Shown here piece by piece: positions 58,001-64,000 of a DNA stretch of 64,000 bases. Numbering within the stretch: the stretch's first letter is position 1; each line of letters starts with the position of its first letter. Below the pieces are notes generated by a model that searched no databases, was not told the origin of the DNA, and worked only from the letters and a program-made list of their open reading frames with translations. The DNA lies in assembly GCF_021018805.1 (NCBI RefSeq), contig NC_086249.1:80440472-80504471 (forward strand), in the 5' to 3' direction. The position numbers were made by a program, and so were the translations under genes. The stretch comes from Prinia subflava (lineage: Eukaryota > Chordata > Aves > Passeriformes > Cisticolidae).

Positions 58001-61000
58001 AAAACACAGCAAGCTTTTGAGACCACCCTTCAGATTCTAACTTAAATCTGGAGAACAGATAATAGGCTGTTAGCAAATAGGCTGAGCTACTAAAGCAATC
58101 ATTTTGTTCTTAGAAACAGCTATTGTGGCTATTTATGTCCTTATGGGATAATTCTTAAAAATAGTTCACAGGTTTCTTTCTTAGACCTTTCCCAAACTCC
58201 CCTTCTCAAAACAACACTTAAATCTAAACAAGCAGAACCCCAAATAAACCATACCTGATGTTTAAACTTCTATATCCTCCCTCTTTGCTCCATAATAAAC
58301 TCAAATATTTGTTTCCAAAGCTGTCTTGCAGCCATGTGTTTTATCTGCAGTTTTGTCTAGGCCTTATTTTCAGCTTTAACCTTTGCACTGATCATGTGCT
58401 GATCTCAATACTGGTGGGAGGAATAATTTGATGTTGAAGGCAAGAAGACAAAAAGCTAAATAATAAAACTGATGGTGACATTTCCTTGCTGCCAAAACTA
58501 GTTAAATAGGCTGAAAGCAATATTTTGTGTTGTTTGATAATGGAACTAATAATTACTTTCCTTTTGTAACAATCAACGTTTCAGCAACAGCTATTATGAT
58601 AAATTAAGATGAGCTAATAAAAAGCTCAGCTATCCCATAAGTAATCTGAAATGAGTTCAATTGCTTGGACAGGTTGTTGTACACAACTTCACTTTTTTTC
58701 AGGCCTGAAGTTTGCTTGTTTTCCTTTTGTTTGACACCTCTGTCAATCTTCTCTGTATCTGTCTCTTATTTGATGTGAGGACTTGATTAAACAATCCTTT
58801 TAATATATAAAGATGCAGCCATGTTTTGCTTTAATGCTTGAATTCCAAAAGCAATAGAACAGCAGGTAAGTTTTGCTGTTCTGTCCTCACCTCCTCCTAA
58901 AAGTTTAATTTTTGTTTCCGGTCTCAACAGAAAATATGTAGACCTTTGGAATTAATACAGTTCCATAATAATGTGGGGTTAATGTTATTTCCTGTTCTGA
59001 AATTATTCTGTTTTAATGGTTTGTTCCATTTCTGTAAAAAAGCTGAGAAGACCACAGTGTCAGAGGATGATGTTCCGTCAGATGAGGTTGTAATAGTTTA
59101 CGAGTTAACACCTACCCCTGAACAGAGAGCTCTTGCAGACTTCCTCAAGCTCCCTTCAACATTCTTCTGCTACAAGAATAAGCCTGGATATGTGAGTGAC
59201 GAAGATGAGGGTAAGGAATGCCAATTTTATATTTGTACTGCCTTGTTGTGAGGGAAGGATGTAATACACTGCACTGGTGCAGCCCACCTTGCCTAGTACT
59301 GTGTGCGGTTTTGGGTGCCTCTTAAGAGGTAAGAAGGACATGAAACTGTTGGAGGGTGACCAAGGTGAACAGCCTTGAGTGGCTGAGGTCACTTGCTTTG
59401 TTCAGCTGGGAGAAGACAAGGCTGAGGGGTGACGTCATCACAGTCCAAAACTTCCTCAAGGGCATCAGCAGAGGAAGAGGTGCTGATCTCCTTTCCCTGC
59501 TGCTCAATTGTAGGACACAAGAAAATGGAATGAAGCTGTCAGGGAAGTTCAGAATAGGAGAAGGTTCTTCACTGAGAGGGTGGTCAGACCCTGGAACAGG
59601 CTCCCCAGGACAGCAACACACCCATCAGAGGTCAAGCAACATCTGAGTGATGTATTTAGTCATATGGCTTGATTTTAGGTAGTGCTGCAAGGAGCAGGGA
59701 GCTGCAGTTGGTGATCCTTATGAGTCCCTTCCAACTTGAGATACTCAGCACTGTTAGAACCATTAGACACTGAAATGTTTCTGTTTATGCCAATGGGAAG
59801 TAATCCTACCAATGTCCTTATGGCCAAAGATGTCCACTCAAGTTTTCAAAATAGAATAGTACAATGGAGGCCCAGGAGTCACTAAAGGGTATTTGTTGTA
59901 TTATGGATGTTGACATCCTTACCAAGGCAGTTGGTTAGGTGAGAGGTATTTAAGCAAGAGACCTACTTTAGTAAGTATTTTGAGACAAATACAAAGCATT
60001 TTTTACTGAAAAACAATCTCAGGTTTCCTAAATGCTATGCTAATGAGTTGTTTTCTTTCTGAAGCAAATTCCTAATATTATTAGTAAACTTACTTTGTCA
60101 AACCTTGTTGCATGTAATTAAGATTGATTGATTGATTCAGCAGCAGATACTTTAAATGGAAGTTCTGAAACATGGTATTCAACAGAAAATGGGAGAAGAC
60201 AAGCCCCCTCCCACAAATACCTGAGCTTCCAAGTTTTTATGTAAAAACATCTTCAGTCTTCTTTCCCAAATCTGTTTGGTGGTAGCCTTAATAAAATCAC
60301 TTAGTAAGAAATATGTTTACTAAAAACAAAACCTGTGCCAACGTATCTGTAGAAATCCAGATTGAGAAAGTGTTAACAGCACTCTGAGGCACATGTAAGC
60401 AAAACTAGAAGTGAAAGCTTACTTGTTGACTTGTGTAACTCTTAAAATATAAGCAAAAACTATGTTTGCCTGCTAGCTTTGTGAGTTGGAAGGGCTTAGC
60501 AGACTTCTCTGACCCTAGAGTGTGCCTGAGAACTTACTCCTGTTTCCTGTGTTTAAGATGAAGACTATGAAACAGCTGTTAGGAAACTTAATGGAAGACT
60601 CTACCCCAGTGATTCAGAAGAGAAAAAGAAAGGGCAAGGTTCTGTAAAAGGTATGTCTTAAGAAATTTTAATTACTGTGCTTCCTGTACTGAAACATAAG
60701 CTCTGAAGGGACACATGGGCAGGGGTTAATTTTATGTTTCCTGGGGTGCTTTTTAGAAACAGAGATGCTGGGTGCAGAAAACCTGCATCTCAAAGTACAG
60801 AGTTAAGCTCAGCATGTCAAACTGTTAGTTAGCAGTTAAGGGGTGCCTGAAAGAGAAAGGTACGTTCCAGGTGATCTCTAAACAAGAGAATCAGAGTCTT
60901 TTCCTATCTTGAGCTCCTTCTGAATATGAAAAATTCAGCTTGGCATGATACTCCTCAAGAGAAAGTTGTCTACATCTTTGAATGCTTGCTACTTCTGCAG

Positions 61001-63219
61001 TTACTCAATTAAAGCTTGTGAGTTAATGTTGTTCAATCTAAAAGAAAAGCCATTTGGTCTCTATACTAAAAATACAGGTGTAGACTTGCTTATGTGTGTC
61101 TGACTGTGTCTCAGACTTCAGCATTACATAGCTTGAAGTCTGGGTAGGTCCTTCTAGAAGTAAAGTTTGGGGGCTTTTTGAGGATATGTGCTAGAACCGT
61201 TGAGCCATTTGAAATATGAGGAGATATTGAGGGAAGTTAGTAGTAGTGGCAGCTGCATGATGAAACTCTTCACTGTTGCATGGAAATTCCCTGATAGCAG
61301 TAAAAAAACACAGATGTTGTATTTTCAATTCTAGTCATCCCAGGTTAGGTTTGTTAGTCTTCACTTCCTCTATTTAAACAGTAATGCTGTCTGTGAAACT
61401 TATGAAGTCTGTCTTCAAGTTGATCTGGCTATTATGAGGTTAATTTATAATGTAGGGGCTAAAATTTATTGCACTATTGTGCTGCCTTCACAGCTATTTC
61501 TCATTAATTCTTTACAGCAAGCCTTGCAGGAAAAAGTGAATTCAACAATGAAAGAGAATGTGCTGCTACTTGGGAGAAGAAACCAGCTCCTGAGGAGAAA
61601 GATGAAACAAAAGCTCAGGAGGTTCCTTCTACAGCTGTTTGTGGGGCCAGTACTGACACTGAAGGTGACAGTCCAGAAGACTTAAAATCAGAAGCTGAAA
61701 TTCATGAAATGAAAGTAAGAGCTAAATCTTTACTGAACTTCTTATTAATAAGCTCGTACAATTACTTCAGATATGTATGAGGCAGTACAGTTTTAGAACT
61801 AAAACATCCAGTTGGGAAACATTGAGGAGTTTTGTAGCTGTGCCTCAAGTGTCTGCCAACACAGGAGATTTGATTTCAGGGAATAATAGTATTTTTTTGA
61901 AAACAGACTACTTCAAAGATTAACTTCAGTTAATGTCAAGTTAACATCCTTGCATTATCTGTAATAAAAAGCCTCAGCTTACAACTTTACTTGGCGTTCT
62001 TTATTTTTCTATAAGGACCAAGACTCCTAGGTAGGAGTTTTGAATCCTAAGGTCTTCTAACTTATTTACCCATTACATTATTTTTTTGATTAATTGCAGG
62101 AGAATGAAGTTGCAAGCTCAAGTGACTTAGTCTGTACCAGTAAGGAAGAAATACCTGCTCCATCAAAGTCTGAGGTGACAGTACATGTCCAGTCAGGTAC
62201 CAGCAGTGAAGAATCACATTCCACCACAGAAACTGTGCAAGTACCACAGGCCTTATCTCGAGCTGAAGACAAACCTGTAGATTTGTCAACTAAAAAGAGT
62301 GATTCAGATGGTTCAGAGTCAGCACAAGGTAAAGTCAGGGGTATGCTCTGAGTTTTTTTTGTAGGAAACCATGCTTTTCTGTGGATAAGTTTATCGAGCC
62401 TAGTTGCTGTCTTGGGGAGAAGCAGTACCAATACTGAATTAGAAACATAAGTACCAATCTGGTAAAAATGTGTATATATCAAAAATTTTGAGCTCAATTT
62501 CATTACAACAAAACAGTGCTGATGTTGTGTAATTTATGTATGGTGTACTTTCATTAGTTTACTGTTAAATACCACATGAGCTCTGGGGATCTGCATATAA
62601 GTAATATGCTGAAACTCACACAGTCTTGGGCCCTTTTTTAAAACCATAATAGATGGTTATTATGACAAGTATCATTCAAACTTTAAATTTATTGGGAGGA
62701 AAAAATGCTGTAGACAGTTCTCCAGTTTATTCTTGTGACTACATAAATGCATTTCTTTAAGGAAGTAGAGATTTTCTTTGACATTCCCCTTTTTATTTGA
62801 TAGAAAACAGAATCATCTCATTTGGTTTTGGCAATACTACAGGCCTGTCATTTGCAGATCTGGCATCCAAGAGTTCTGAGGAGTTTGCTTTTGGCTCAAA
62901 AGGTGAGTTCAACTAGTCTCTGAGACAGACCTCTACTAGACTTTTGCTTCATACAGTACAATTTTTTGTGCACAAATTTTCTGCTGATCTCTAGAAACAA
63001 CAAATTTTTTGCAAGTTTTTTTTAGGAAGGGAAAAAAAACTGCACAAAGTTTAAAATGTAACTCTCTTAATTGTAGATAAAAACTTCAAATGGGCAAATA
63101 CAGGAGCGACTGTGTTTGGAGATACCACCCATAAAGCAGATGAAGATGAAGGTGGTAGTGATGATGAGGTAGTACATAATGAAGATATCCACTTTGAGCC
63201 AATTGTGTCCTTACCAGAG
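33929..63219 (+). CDS. RANBP2: RANBP2 (NUP358), giant nucleoporin, 3' end outside window
   Basis: I joined 27 coding exons with consistent phases (8076 bases, 2692 codons including the candidate exon at 54386). In order the product has: an N-terminal helical/TPR domain (residues 1 to about 820), FG-containing linkers, Ran-binding domain 1 (about 1170-1303), three RanBP2-type zinc fingers (about 1396-1555), RBD2 (about 1756-1890), a motor-adaptor-binding linker (about 1900-2040), RBD3 (about 2051-2187), the SUMO E3 region (about 2390-2535), an FG linker, and the first residues of RBD4. It forms the cytoplasmic filaments of the nuclear pore, binds RanGTP, and anchors SUMO-RanGAP1 with UBC9. The rest of RBD4 and the cyclophilin domain lie beyond 64000. 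Human RANBP2 starts MRR, matching the second of two adjacent ATGs (33932). Confidence 0.97.
34300..34443 (+). mobile_element. CR1 LINE 3' fragment in RANBP2 intron 1
   Basis: The sense phrases are cccgcctggatgcgcctgta, ggtgttggactagatgatct and tcagaggtcttttccattcc, then ctgatattctgtgag. It immediately follows the CpG island. Confidence 0.9.
35099..35122 (+). repeat. TCA trinucleotide repeat
   Basis: Eight uninterrupted TCA units in RANBP2 intron 1. Confidence 0.9.
36469..36536 (+). CDS. RANBP2: RANBP2 coding exon 2
   Basis: The acceptor is ctccttcag and the donor is aaaag|gtaaca. Residues 26-48 ([14 protein letters not shown]...) begin the TPR repeats. The exon is too short for an open-frame call, but is fixed by phase and clear homology to human. 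Confidence 0.95.
37044..37155 (+). CDS. RANBP2: RANBP2 coding exon 3
   Basis: The acceptor is cttcatag and the donor is tacaag|gtgagt. Residues 48-85 contain the TPR-type helix with [16 protein letters not shown]. Confidence 0.95.
38059..38211 (+). CDS. RANBP2: RANBP2 coding exon 4
   Basis: The acceptor is aaaaacag and the donor is ttgaag|gtaagc. There are 51 codons (residues 86-136), including [18 protein letters not shown] and [10 protein letters not shown], both very close to human. The exon completes the TPR superhelix. Confidence 0.96.
39047..39277 (+). CDS. RANBP2: RANBP2 coding exon 5
   Basis: The acceptor is ttcaacag. There are 77 codons (residues 137-213), including [19 protein letters not shown]. 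The donor gag|gtgttt is weak; the alternative of reading on hits a stop after 11 codons, and homology supports the splice. Confidence 0.94.
39712..39857 (+). CDS. RANBP2: RANBP2 coding exon 6
   Basis: The acceptor is ttctttag and the donor is gaaag|gtactg. Residues 214-262, [13 protein letters not shown] onward, are part of the N-terminal helical domain. Confidence 0.95.
39858..41269 (+). other. RANBP2: RANBP2 intron 6
   Basis: A 1.4-kb AT-rich intron; nothing else is recognised. Confidence 0.8.
41270..41462 (+). CDS. RANBP2: RANBP2 coding exon 7
   Basis: The acceptor is gcattttag and the donor is ttccag|gtaaag. Residues 262-326 include [19 protein letters not shown] and [12 protein letters not shown], close to human. 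Confidence 0.95.
42174..42264 (+). CDS. RANBP2: RANBP2 coding exon 8
   Basis: The acceptor is ttcaccag and the donor is tctg|gtaata. Residues 327-357 include [16 protein letters not shown] and [11 protein letters not shown], conserved with human. Confidence 0.95.
43031..43240 (+). CDS. RANBP2: RANBP2 coding exon 9
   Basis: The acceptor is gttttctag and the donor is tactg|gtaaga. Residues 357-427 contain [19 protein letters not shown] and GTDDIGN. An overlapping frame at 43055-43261 is a shadow. Confidence 0.95.
43770..43948 (+). CDS. RANBP2: RANBP2 coding exon 10
   Basis: The acceptor is ctgtgtag and the donor is cttgaa|gtaagt. Residues 427-486 include [17 protein letters not shown] and [20 protein letters not shown]. 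It has LFHLP where human has LFHHLP, a one-residue deletion. Confidence 0.95.
44033..44208 (+). CDS. RANBP2: RANBP2 coding exon 11
   Basis: The acceptor is aaaaacag and the donor is ccat|gtaagg. Residues 487-545 include [18 protein letters not shown] and [15 protein letters not shown]. Confidence 0.95.
44511..44634 (+). CDS. RANBP2: RANBP2 coding exon 12
   Basis: The acceptor is gatattcag and the donor is aaaca|gtaagc. Residues 545-586 include [20 protein letters not shown] and [11 protein letters not shown]. There is no long ATG frame; it is recognised from homology and phase. Confidence 0.94.
44973..45134 (+). CDS. RANBP2: RANBP2 coding exon 13
   Basis: The acceptor is ttcaccag and the donor is attcag|gtacag. 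There are 54 codons (residues 587-640), including [16 protein letters not shown] and [13 protein letters not shown]. Confidence 0.95.
45457..45594 (+). CDS. RANBP2: RANBP2 coding exon 14
   Basis: The acceptor is tatttgaag|gtc, chosen because it is the only AG that keeps phase 0 and lines up with human. The donor is ccgtg|gtaagt. Residues 641-686 include [18 protein letters not shown] and [11 protein letters not shown]. Confidence 0.92.
45685..45831 (+). CDS. RANBP2: RANBP2 coding exon 15
   Basis: The acceptor is gttcttcag and the donor is gagaaa|gtaagt. There are 49 codons (residues 687-735), with [17 protein letters not shown] matching the human segment. Confidence 0.95.
46272..46454 (+). 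CDS. RANBP2: RANBP2 coding exon 16
   Basis: The acceptor is attttccag and the donor is tacaag|gtatgt. There are 61 codons (residues 736-796). The end is rich in proline-directed phospho-sites: [18 protein letters not shown]. Confidence 0.95.
46536..46619 (+). CDS. RANBP2: RANBP2 coding exon 17
   Basis: The acceptor is tttcctag and the donor is ttaaag|gtaaaa. There are 28 codons (residues 797-824), [14 protein letters not shown] onward. The S/T-P cluster of exon 16 continues here, and the [10 protein letters not shown] helix ends the N-terminal domain. Confidence 0.95.
47122..47254 (+). CDS. RANBP2: RANBP2 coding exon 18 with GC donor
   Basis: The acceptor is cttgacag. Residues 825-869 include [11 protein letters not shown] and HRWPAENYG. 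The exon must end acag|gcaagt to join TT GCT ACC in phase, giving [11 protein letters not shown] as in human. The intron therefore starts with GC rather than GT. Confidence 0.93.
47422..47519 (+). CDS. RANBP2: RANBP2 coding exon 19
   Basis: The acceptor is ctttttag and the donor is gcaaag|gtgaga. Residues 869-901 include [20 protein letters not shown], nearly identical to human. No ATG frame covers it. Confidence 0.95.
48026..52391 (+). CDS. RANBP2: RANBP2 giant coding exon 20
   Basis: The acceptor is tttcttcag and the donor is aaaag|gtgagt; the 4366-base frame is open throughout and encodes residues 902-2357. In order it holds a Pro/Tyr-rich FG linker, RBD1 (48830-49235), three zinc fingers (49508-49588, 49694-49774, 49898-49978), FG repeats, RBD2 (50587-50995), a linker with LEWDNYDL (51221-51244), RBD3 (51474-51880) and another FG linker. 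About a dozen FG dipeptides are visible. Each RBD has the Ran-binding core WKERGxG followed by RxLMRRxQVLKxCANH or a close variant. The matching human exon is longer because it has eight zinc fingers. The open frame extends 26 codons upstream into intron; that part is not coding. Confidence 0.97.
48830..49235 (+). other. RANBP2: Ran-binding domain 1 of RANBP2
   Basis: This domain encodes about residues 1170-1303, from [20 protein letters not shown], through [13 protein letters not shown] and [13 protein letters not shown], to [18 protein letters not shown]. It has the PH-like RanBD fold, which binds RanGTP through its basic patch and the acidic tail of Ran. It is highly conserved with human RBD1. 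Confidence 0.96.
49508..49978 (+). other. RANBP2: Three RanBP2-type zinc fingers
   Basis: Three W-x-C-x2-C-x10-C-x2-C modules are seen: WECKVC...NCVSC, WDCSVC...NCCSC and WDCDTC...ACVAC. They are spaced about 62-68 residues apart, each followed by an FG-containing spacer. In mammals such fingers bind RanGDP. Fingers 1 and 3 keep the LVxNE segment; finger 2 has RRQNE. Human has eight fingers here. Confidence 0.95.
50587..50995 (+). other. RANBP2: Ran-binding domain 2 of RANBP2
   Basis: This domain encodes about residues 1756-1890, from [20 protein letters not shown], through [19 protein letters not shown], to [12 protein letters not shown]. It aligns with human RBD2 without gaps by eye. Confidence 0.96.
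51474..51880 (+). other. RANBP2: Ran-binding domain 3 of RANBP2
   Basis: This domain encodes about residues 2051-2187, from [15 protein letters not shown], through [19 protein letters not shown], to FKQIFDEA. It is almost identical to human RBD3. Confidence 0.96.
52392..54385 (+). other. RANBP2: RANBP2 intron 20
   Basis: This intron contains a probable reverse-oriented solo LTR (about 52600-53746). The flanks are ordinary AT-rich sequence. No exon is seen before 54386. Confidence 0.8.
52600..53746 (-). mobile_element. Probable solo LTR of an endogenous retrovirus, reverse orientation
   Basis: Composition changes sharply, with a GC-rich core at about 53030-53180. On the minus strand a start tgtcggagcccatg at 53746 is followed by a long U3-like part, a TATA-like ggataaaaag near 53325-53335, the GC-rich block, and AATAAA (plus strand TTTATT 52719-52724) near the far end. 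This order is that of an LTR. I could not define the far boundary or a target-site duplication, and no internal viral genes are present. The family is unknown to me. Confidence 0.5.
54386..54463 (+). CDS. RANBP2: RANBP2 candidate exon 21, FG-like, in frame
   Basis: A 78-base segment lies between a strong acceptor (acttatttttttag) and a donor aaag|gtattt. It is open in the phase required (1 in, 1 out) and encodes 26 residues beginning [15 protein letters not shown]. Its F-rich, Ser/Asn-rich character matches RANBP2 FG linkers. Because the length is a multiple of three, exon 20 can join either to it or directly to the exon at 59043. No ATG is needed, so a simple ORF scan misses it. It is either constitutive or a cassette exon; I cannot tell which. 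Confidence 0.72.
54464..59042 (+). other. RANBP2: RANBP2 intron before the SUMO-ligase exons
   Basis: A 4.6-kb intron with an ERVL-type LTR at 55883-56448. The 113-codon frame at 57032-57373 lacks family resemblance and splice context. Confidence 0.8.
55883..56448 (+). mobile_element. Solo LTR of avian ERVL type
   Basis: It starts tgttctggttttggctgggg and continues with phrases typical of bird ERVL LTRs, such as cagtagctggtacagtgctg and gcacacaaataaaagctggg. A TATA-like ttataag is at about 56158-56164, tactaaactgttcttatctc follows later, and it ends ccacacca. The flanking five bases are gttct on the left and gtgct on the right, a possible target duplication with one mismatch. No internal viral sequence remains, so it is a recombined solo LTR. 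Confidence 0.85.
59043..59210 (+). CDS. RANBP2: RANBP2 exon with SUMO E3 repeat IR1
   Basis: The acceptor is tctgtaaaaaag (a modest pyrimidine tract) and the donor is gagg|gtaagg. It encodes residues 2383-2439. The IR1 core is intact: SUMO-interacting [13 protein letters not shown], then [18 protein letters not shown] and an acidic end. In mammals IR1 is the main site that holds SUMO1-RanGAP1 and UBC9. Confidence 0.95.
59240..59760 (+). mobile_element. CR1 LINE 3' segment
   Basis: This is one of the longest CR1 pieces in the window. Sense phrases include cagctgggagaagacaaggc, ggggtgacgtcatcacagtc, tcttcactgagagggtggtc, and cctggaacaggctccccagg, ending atgagtcccttccaacttga. It begins within about 30-50 bases of the IR1 exon donor. 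Confidence 0.92.
60558..60650 (+). CDS. RANBP2: RANBP2 exon, IR1-M linker
   Basis: The acceptor is gtgtttaag and the donor is aaaag|gtatgt. Residues 2439-2470 include [19 protein letters not shown], the M-region sequence conserved with human (ETAVKKLNGKLY), followed by a Lys-rich end. Confidence 0.94.
61518..61714 (+). CDS. RANBP2: RANBP2 exon with degenerate IR2
   Basis: The acceptor is tctttacag and the donor is atgaaa|gtaaga. The correct frame is fixed by phase and encodes residues 2470-2535. An 83-codon ATG frame here is a shadow. It aligns to human IR2 through [18 protein letters not shown] (human NEKECIIVWEKKPTVEEK), but the hydrophobic SUMO-binding core (IIVW) is replaced by AATW, and human LKLPPTFFC is replaced by QEVPSTAVC. 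The second SUMO E3 repeat therefore looks non-functional. Confidence 0.92.
62100..62328 (+). CDS. RANBP2: RANBP2 exon, acidic/Ser-rich linker with PVDLSTKK
   Basis: The acceptor is ttaattgcag and the donor is cacaag|gtaaag. Residues 2536-2612 are poorly conserved and Ser/Glu-rich, except for [10 protein letters not shown] (62268-62297), which matches human [10 protein letters not shown]. Confidence 0.94.
62804..62902 (+). CDS. RANBP2: RANBP2 exon, FG repeat segment
   Basis: The acceptor is atttgatag and the donor is aaaag|gtgagt. Residues 2612-2645 are [18 protein letters not shown] and EEFAFGSK, conserved FG motifs that interact with transport receptors. It has no ATG and is found by phase and homology. 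Confidence 0.95.
63077..63219 (+). CDS. RANBP2: RANBP2 exon, start of Ran-binding domain 4
   Basis: The acceptor is taattgtag and the donor is ccagag|gtaaga. Residues 2645-2692 include [15 protein letters not shown] and end with [15 protein letters not shown], the first strand of RBD4. This is the last coding exon in the window. Confidence 0.95.
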
Positions 63220-64000
63220 GTAAGATGACTTCTGGAATATATAACAACGTTAAGATAAGCATTTCTGCTAACACAGCAATCTTTAAAATGTGTTTTGCTT
63301 TCTGTGGTGTTGTGCCTTGTTCTGCATGTTTTAGACAGACTATGTGGAAGCACCTGTTTTAAATCTTAGTACAGCATAGCCCTGGGGAGGTGTCTGGTGG
63401 CTCACTTAAAATCTCCAACACTGATTTCTTTATAACTTGACTGAGAATTATCAGGATGCAGATTTGTACACATAGCTTGTAAGAGCTAAACCATCTGTCT
63501 AGTACAACTGAAAAGCAGGAAGGGGAACTGAGCACTGCTAGTGCTTAAACAATTCAGCTATGGCTTTGTATTAGTGACTTGTAGATTCAGTTCTGTGAAA
63601 GCCATGCCAACTAAGAATTTTTACTGTAAGCTAAGCAAGAGATTTCTAGAATCACTAAGCAAAAAGACGTACAATTAACATTACCTGAAGGCTAAGGATC
63701 TAGTCAGTTTGAAAATACATGGTTATTCAAGAAGTAGGAGAACCTTCAACTTTGAAGGTAGCCTTATAACTTACTGAGTGAGACTTTACACACTTATTCA
63801 TGTCTTGATTTACTGACTCTTTTGATGTTATATTGCCTGACCTTTCTATAAATAATAAAATTTAACTGTAGATTAGTAAAATTATTGAGCAAGGCAAATA
63901 GAGTACAAAGGAGCAGTATGTGGTGTCCTTCAATTTGAACAGCTCGTCTGATCTATTTTGTAACATGCCTTCAACTTCCTTCTTGAAAATTTGGTGTGCC
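63220..64000 (+). other. RANBP2: RANBP2 intron running off the window
   Basis: AT-rich intron; no exon with the expected RBD4 continuation (EVKSGEEDEE-like) is seen before 64000. Confidence 0.85.

Noticed and set aside
59353..59646. 96-codon open frame following the IR1 exon
   Set aside because: It lies within a CR1 LINE 3' segment outside the CR1 reverse-transcriptase part.
60482..60535. Possible CR1 antisense remnant (gagttggaagggcttagcag)
   Set aside because: It is too short and diverged to distinguish from chance.
61434..61685. 83-codon ATG frame over the IR2 exon
   Set aside because: It is in the wrong frame. Phase from the exon ending at 60650 selects another frame, which aligns with human RANBP2.

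Overview
The window is vertebrate nuclear DNA, almost certainly from a bird. It has long introns with GT-AG splicing, many CR1 LINE 3' fragments in both orientations, and an LTR resembling the avian ERVL type. It contains two protein-coding genes, both on the + strand and in the same order as in mammals: LIMS1 (PINCH1) and then the first part of RANBP2 (NUP358). I see no prokaryotic, viral or CRISPR system.

Layout. 1-11506 holds no gene I can recognise; it contains CR1 fragments and a CpG-rich patch near 8.0-8.3 kb, and is probably LIMS1 5' flank or first-intron sequence. LIMS1 runs from an alternative N-terminal coding exon (11507-11688), through the exon with the usual start codon (ATG 13894), to two alternative last exons (28193-28340 and 28759-28873). 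The classic form is exactly 325 codons. The 3' UTR probably ends near 30.25 kb. About 3.5 kb of repeat-bearing intergenic DNA follows (CR1 pieces and an ATCT microsatellite). A sharply bounded CpG island at about 33.64-34.29 kb carries the RANBP2 promoter and first exon (ATG 33929, or 33932 as in human).

I reconstructed 27 RANBP2 coding exons with consistent phase: 19 small exons for the N-terminal helical/TPR domain, one 4366-bp exon (48026-52391) with three Ran-binding domains, three zinc fingers and FG repeats, a 78-bp exon candidate that the supplied ORFs do not show (54386-54463), and the exons of the SUMO E3 region and following FG linker. The gene runs off the window just after the first residues of the fourth Ran-binding domain (last exon ends 63219); the rest of that domain and the cyclophilin domain are outside.

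The two products act separately: LIMS1 is a focal-adhesion adaptor (ILK-PINCH-parvin complex), and RANBP2 is the cytoplasmic-filament nucleoporin with RanGTP-binding, SUMO-ligase and motor-adaptor functions. The points most worth checking are the degenerate second SUMO-ligase repeat (IR2), the reduced zinc-finger number, the 26-residue FG-like exon, a conserved PxDLS CtBP-type motif, a GC-AG intron, and the duplicated LIMS1 terminal exon with its own poly(A) signal. All are lineage-level features of known genes; I found no wholly new system.
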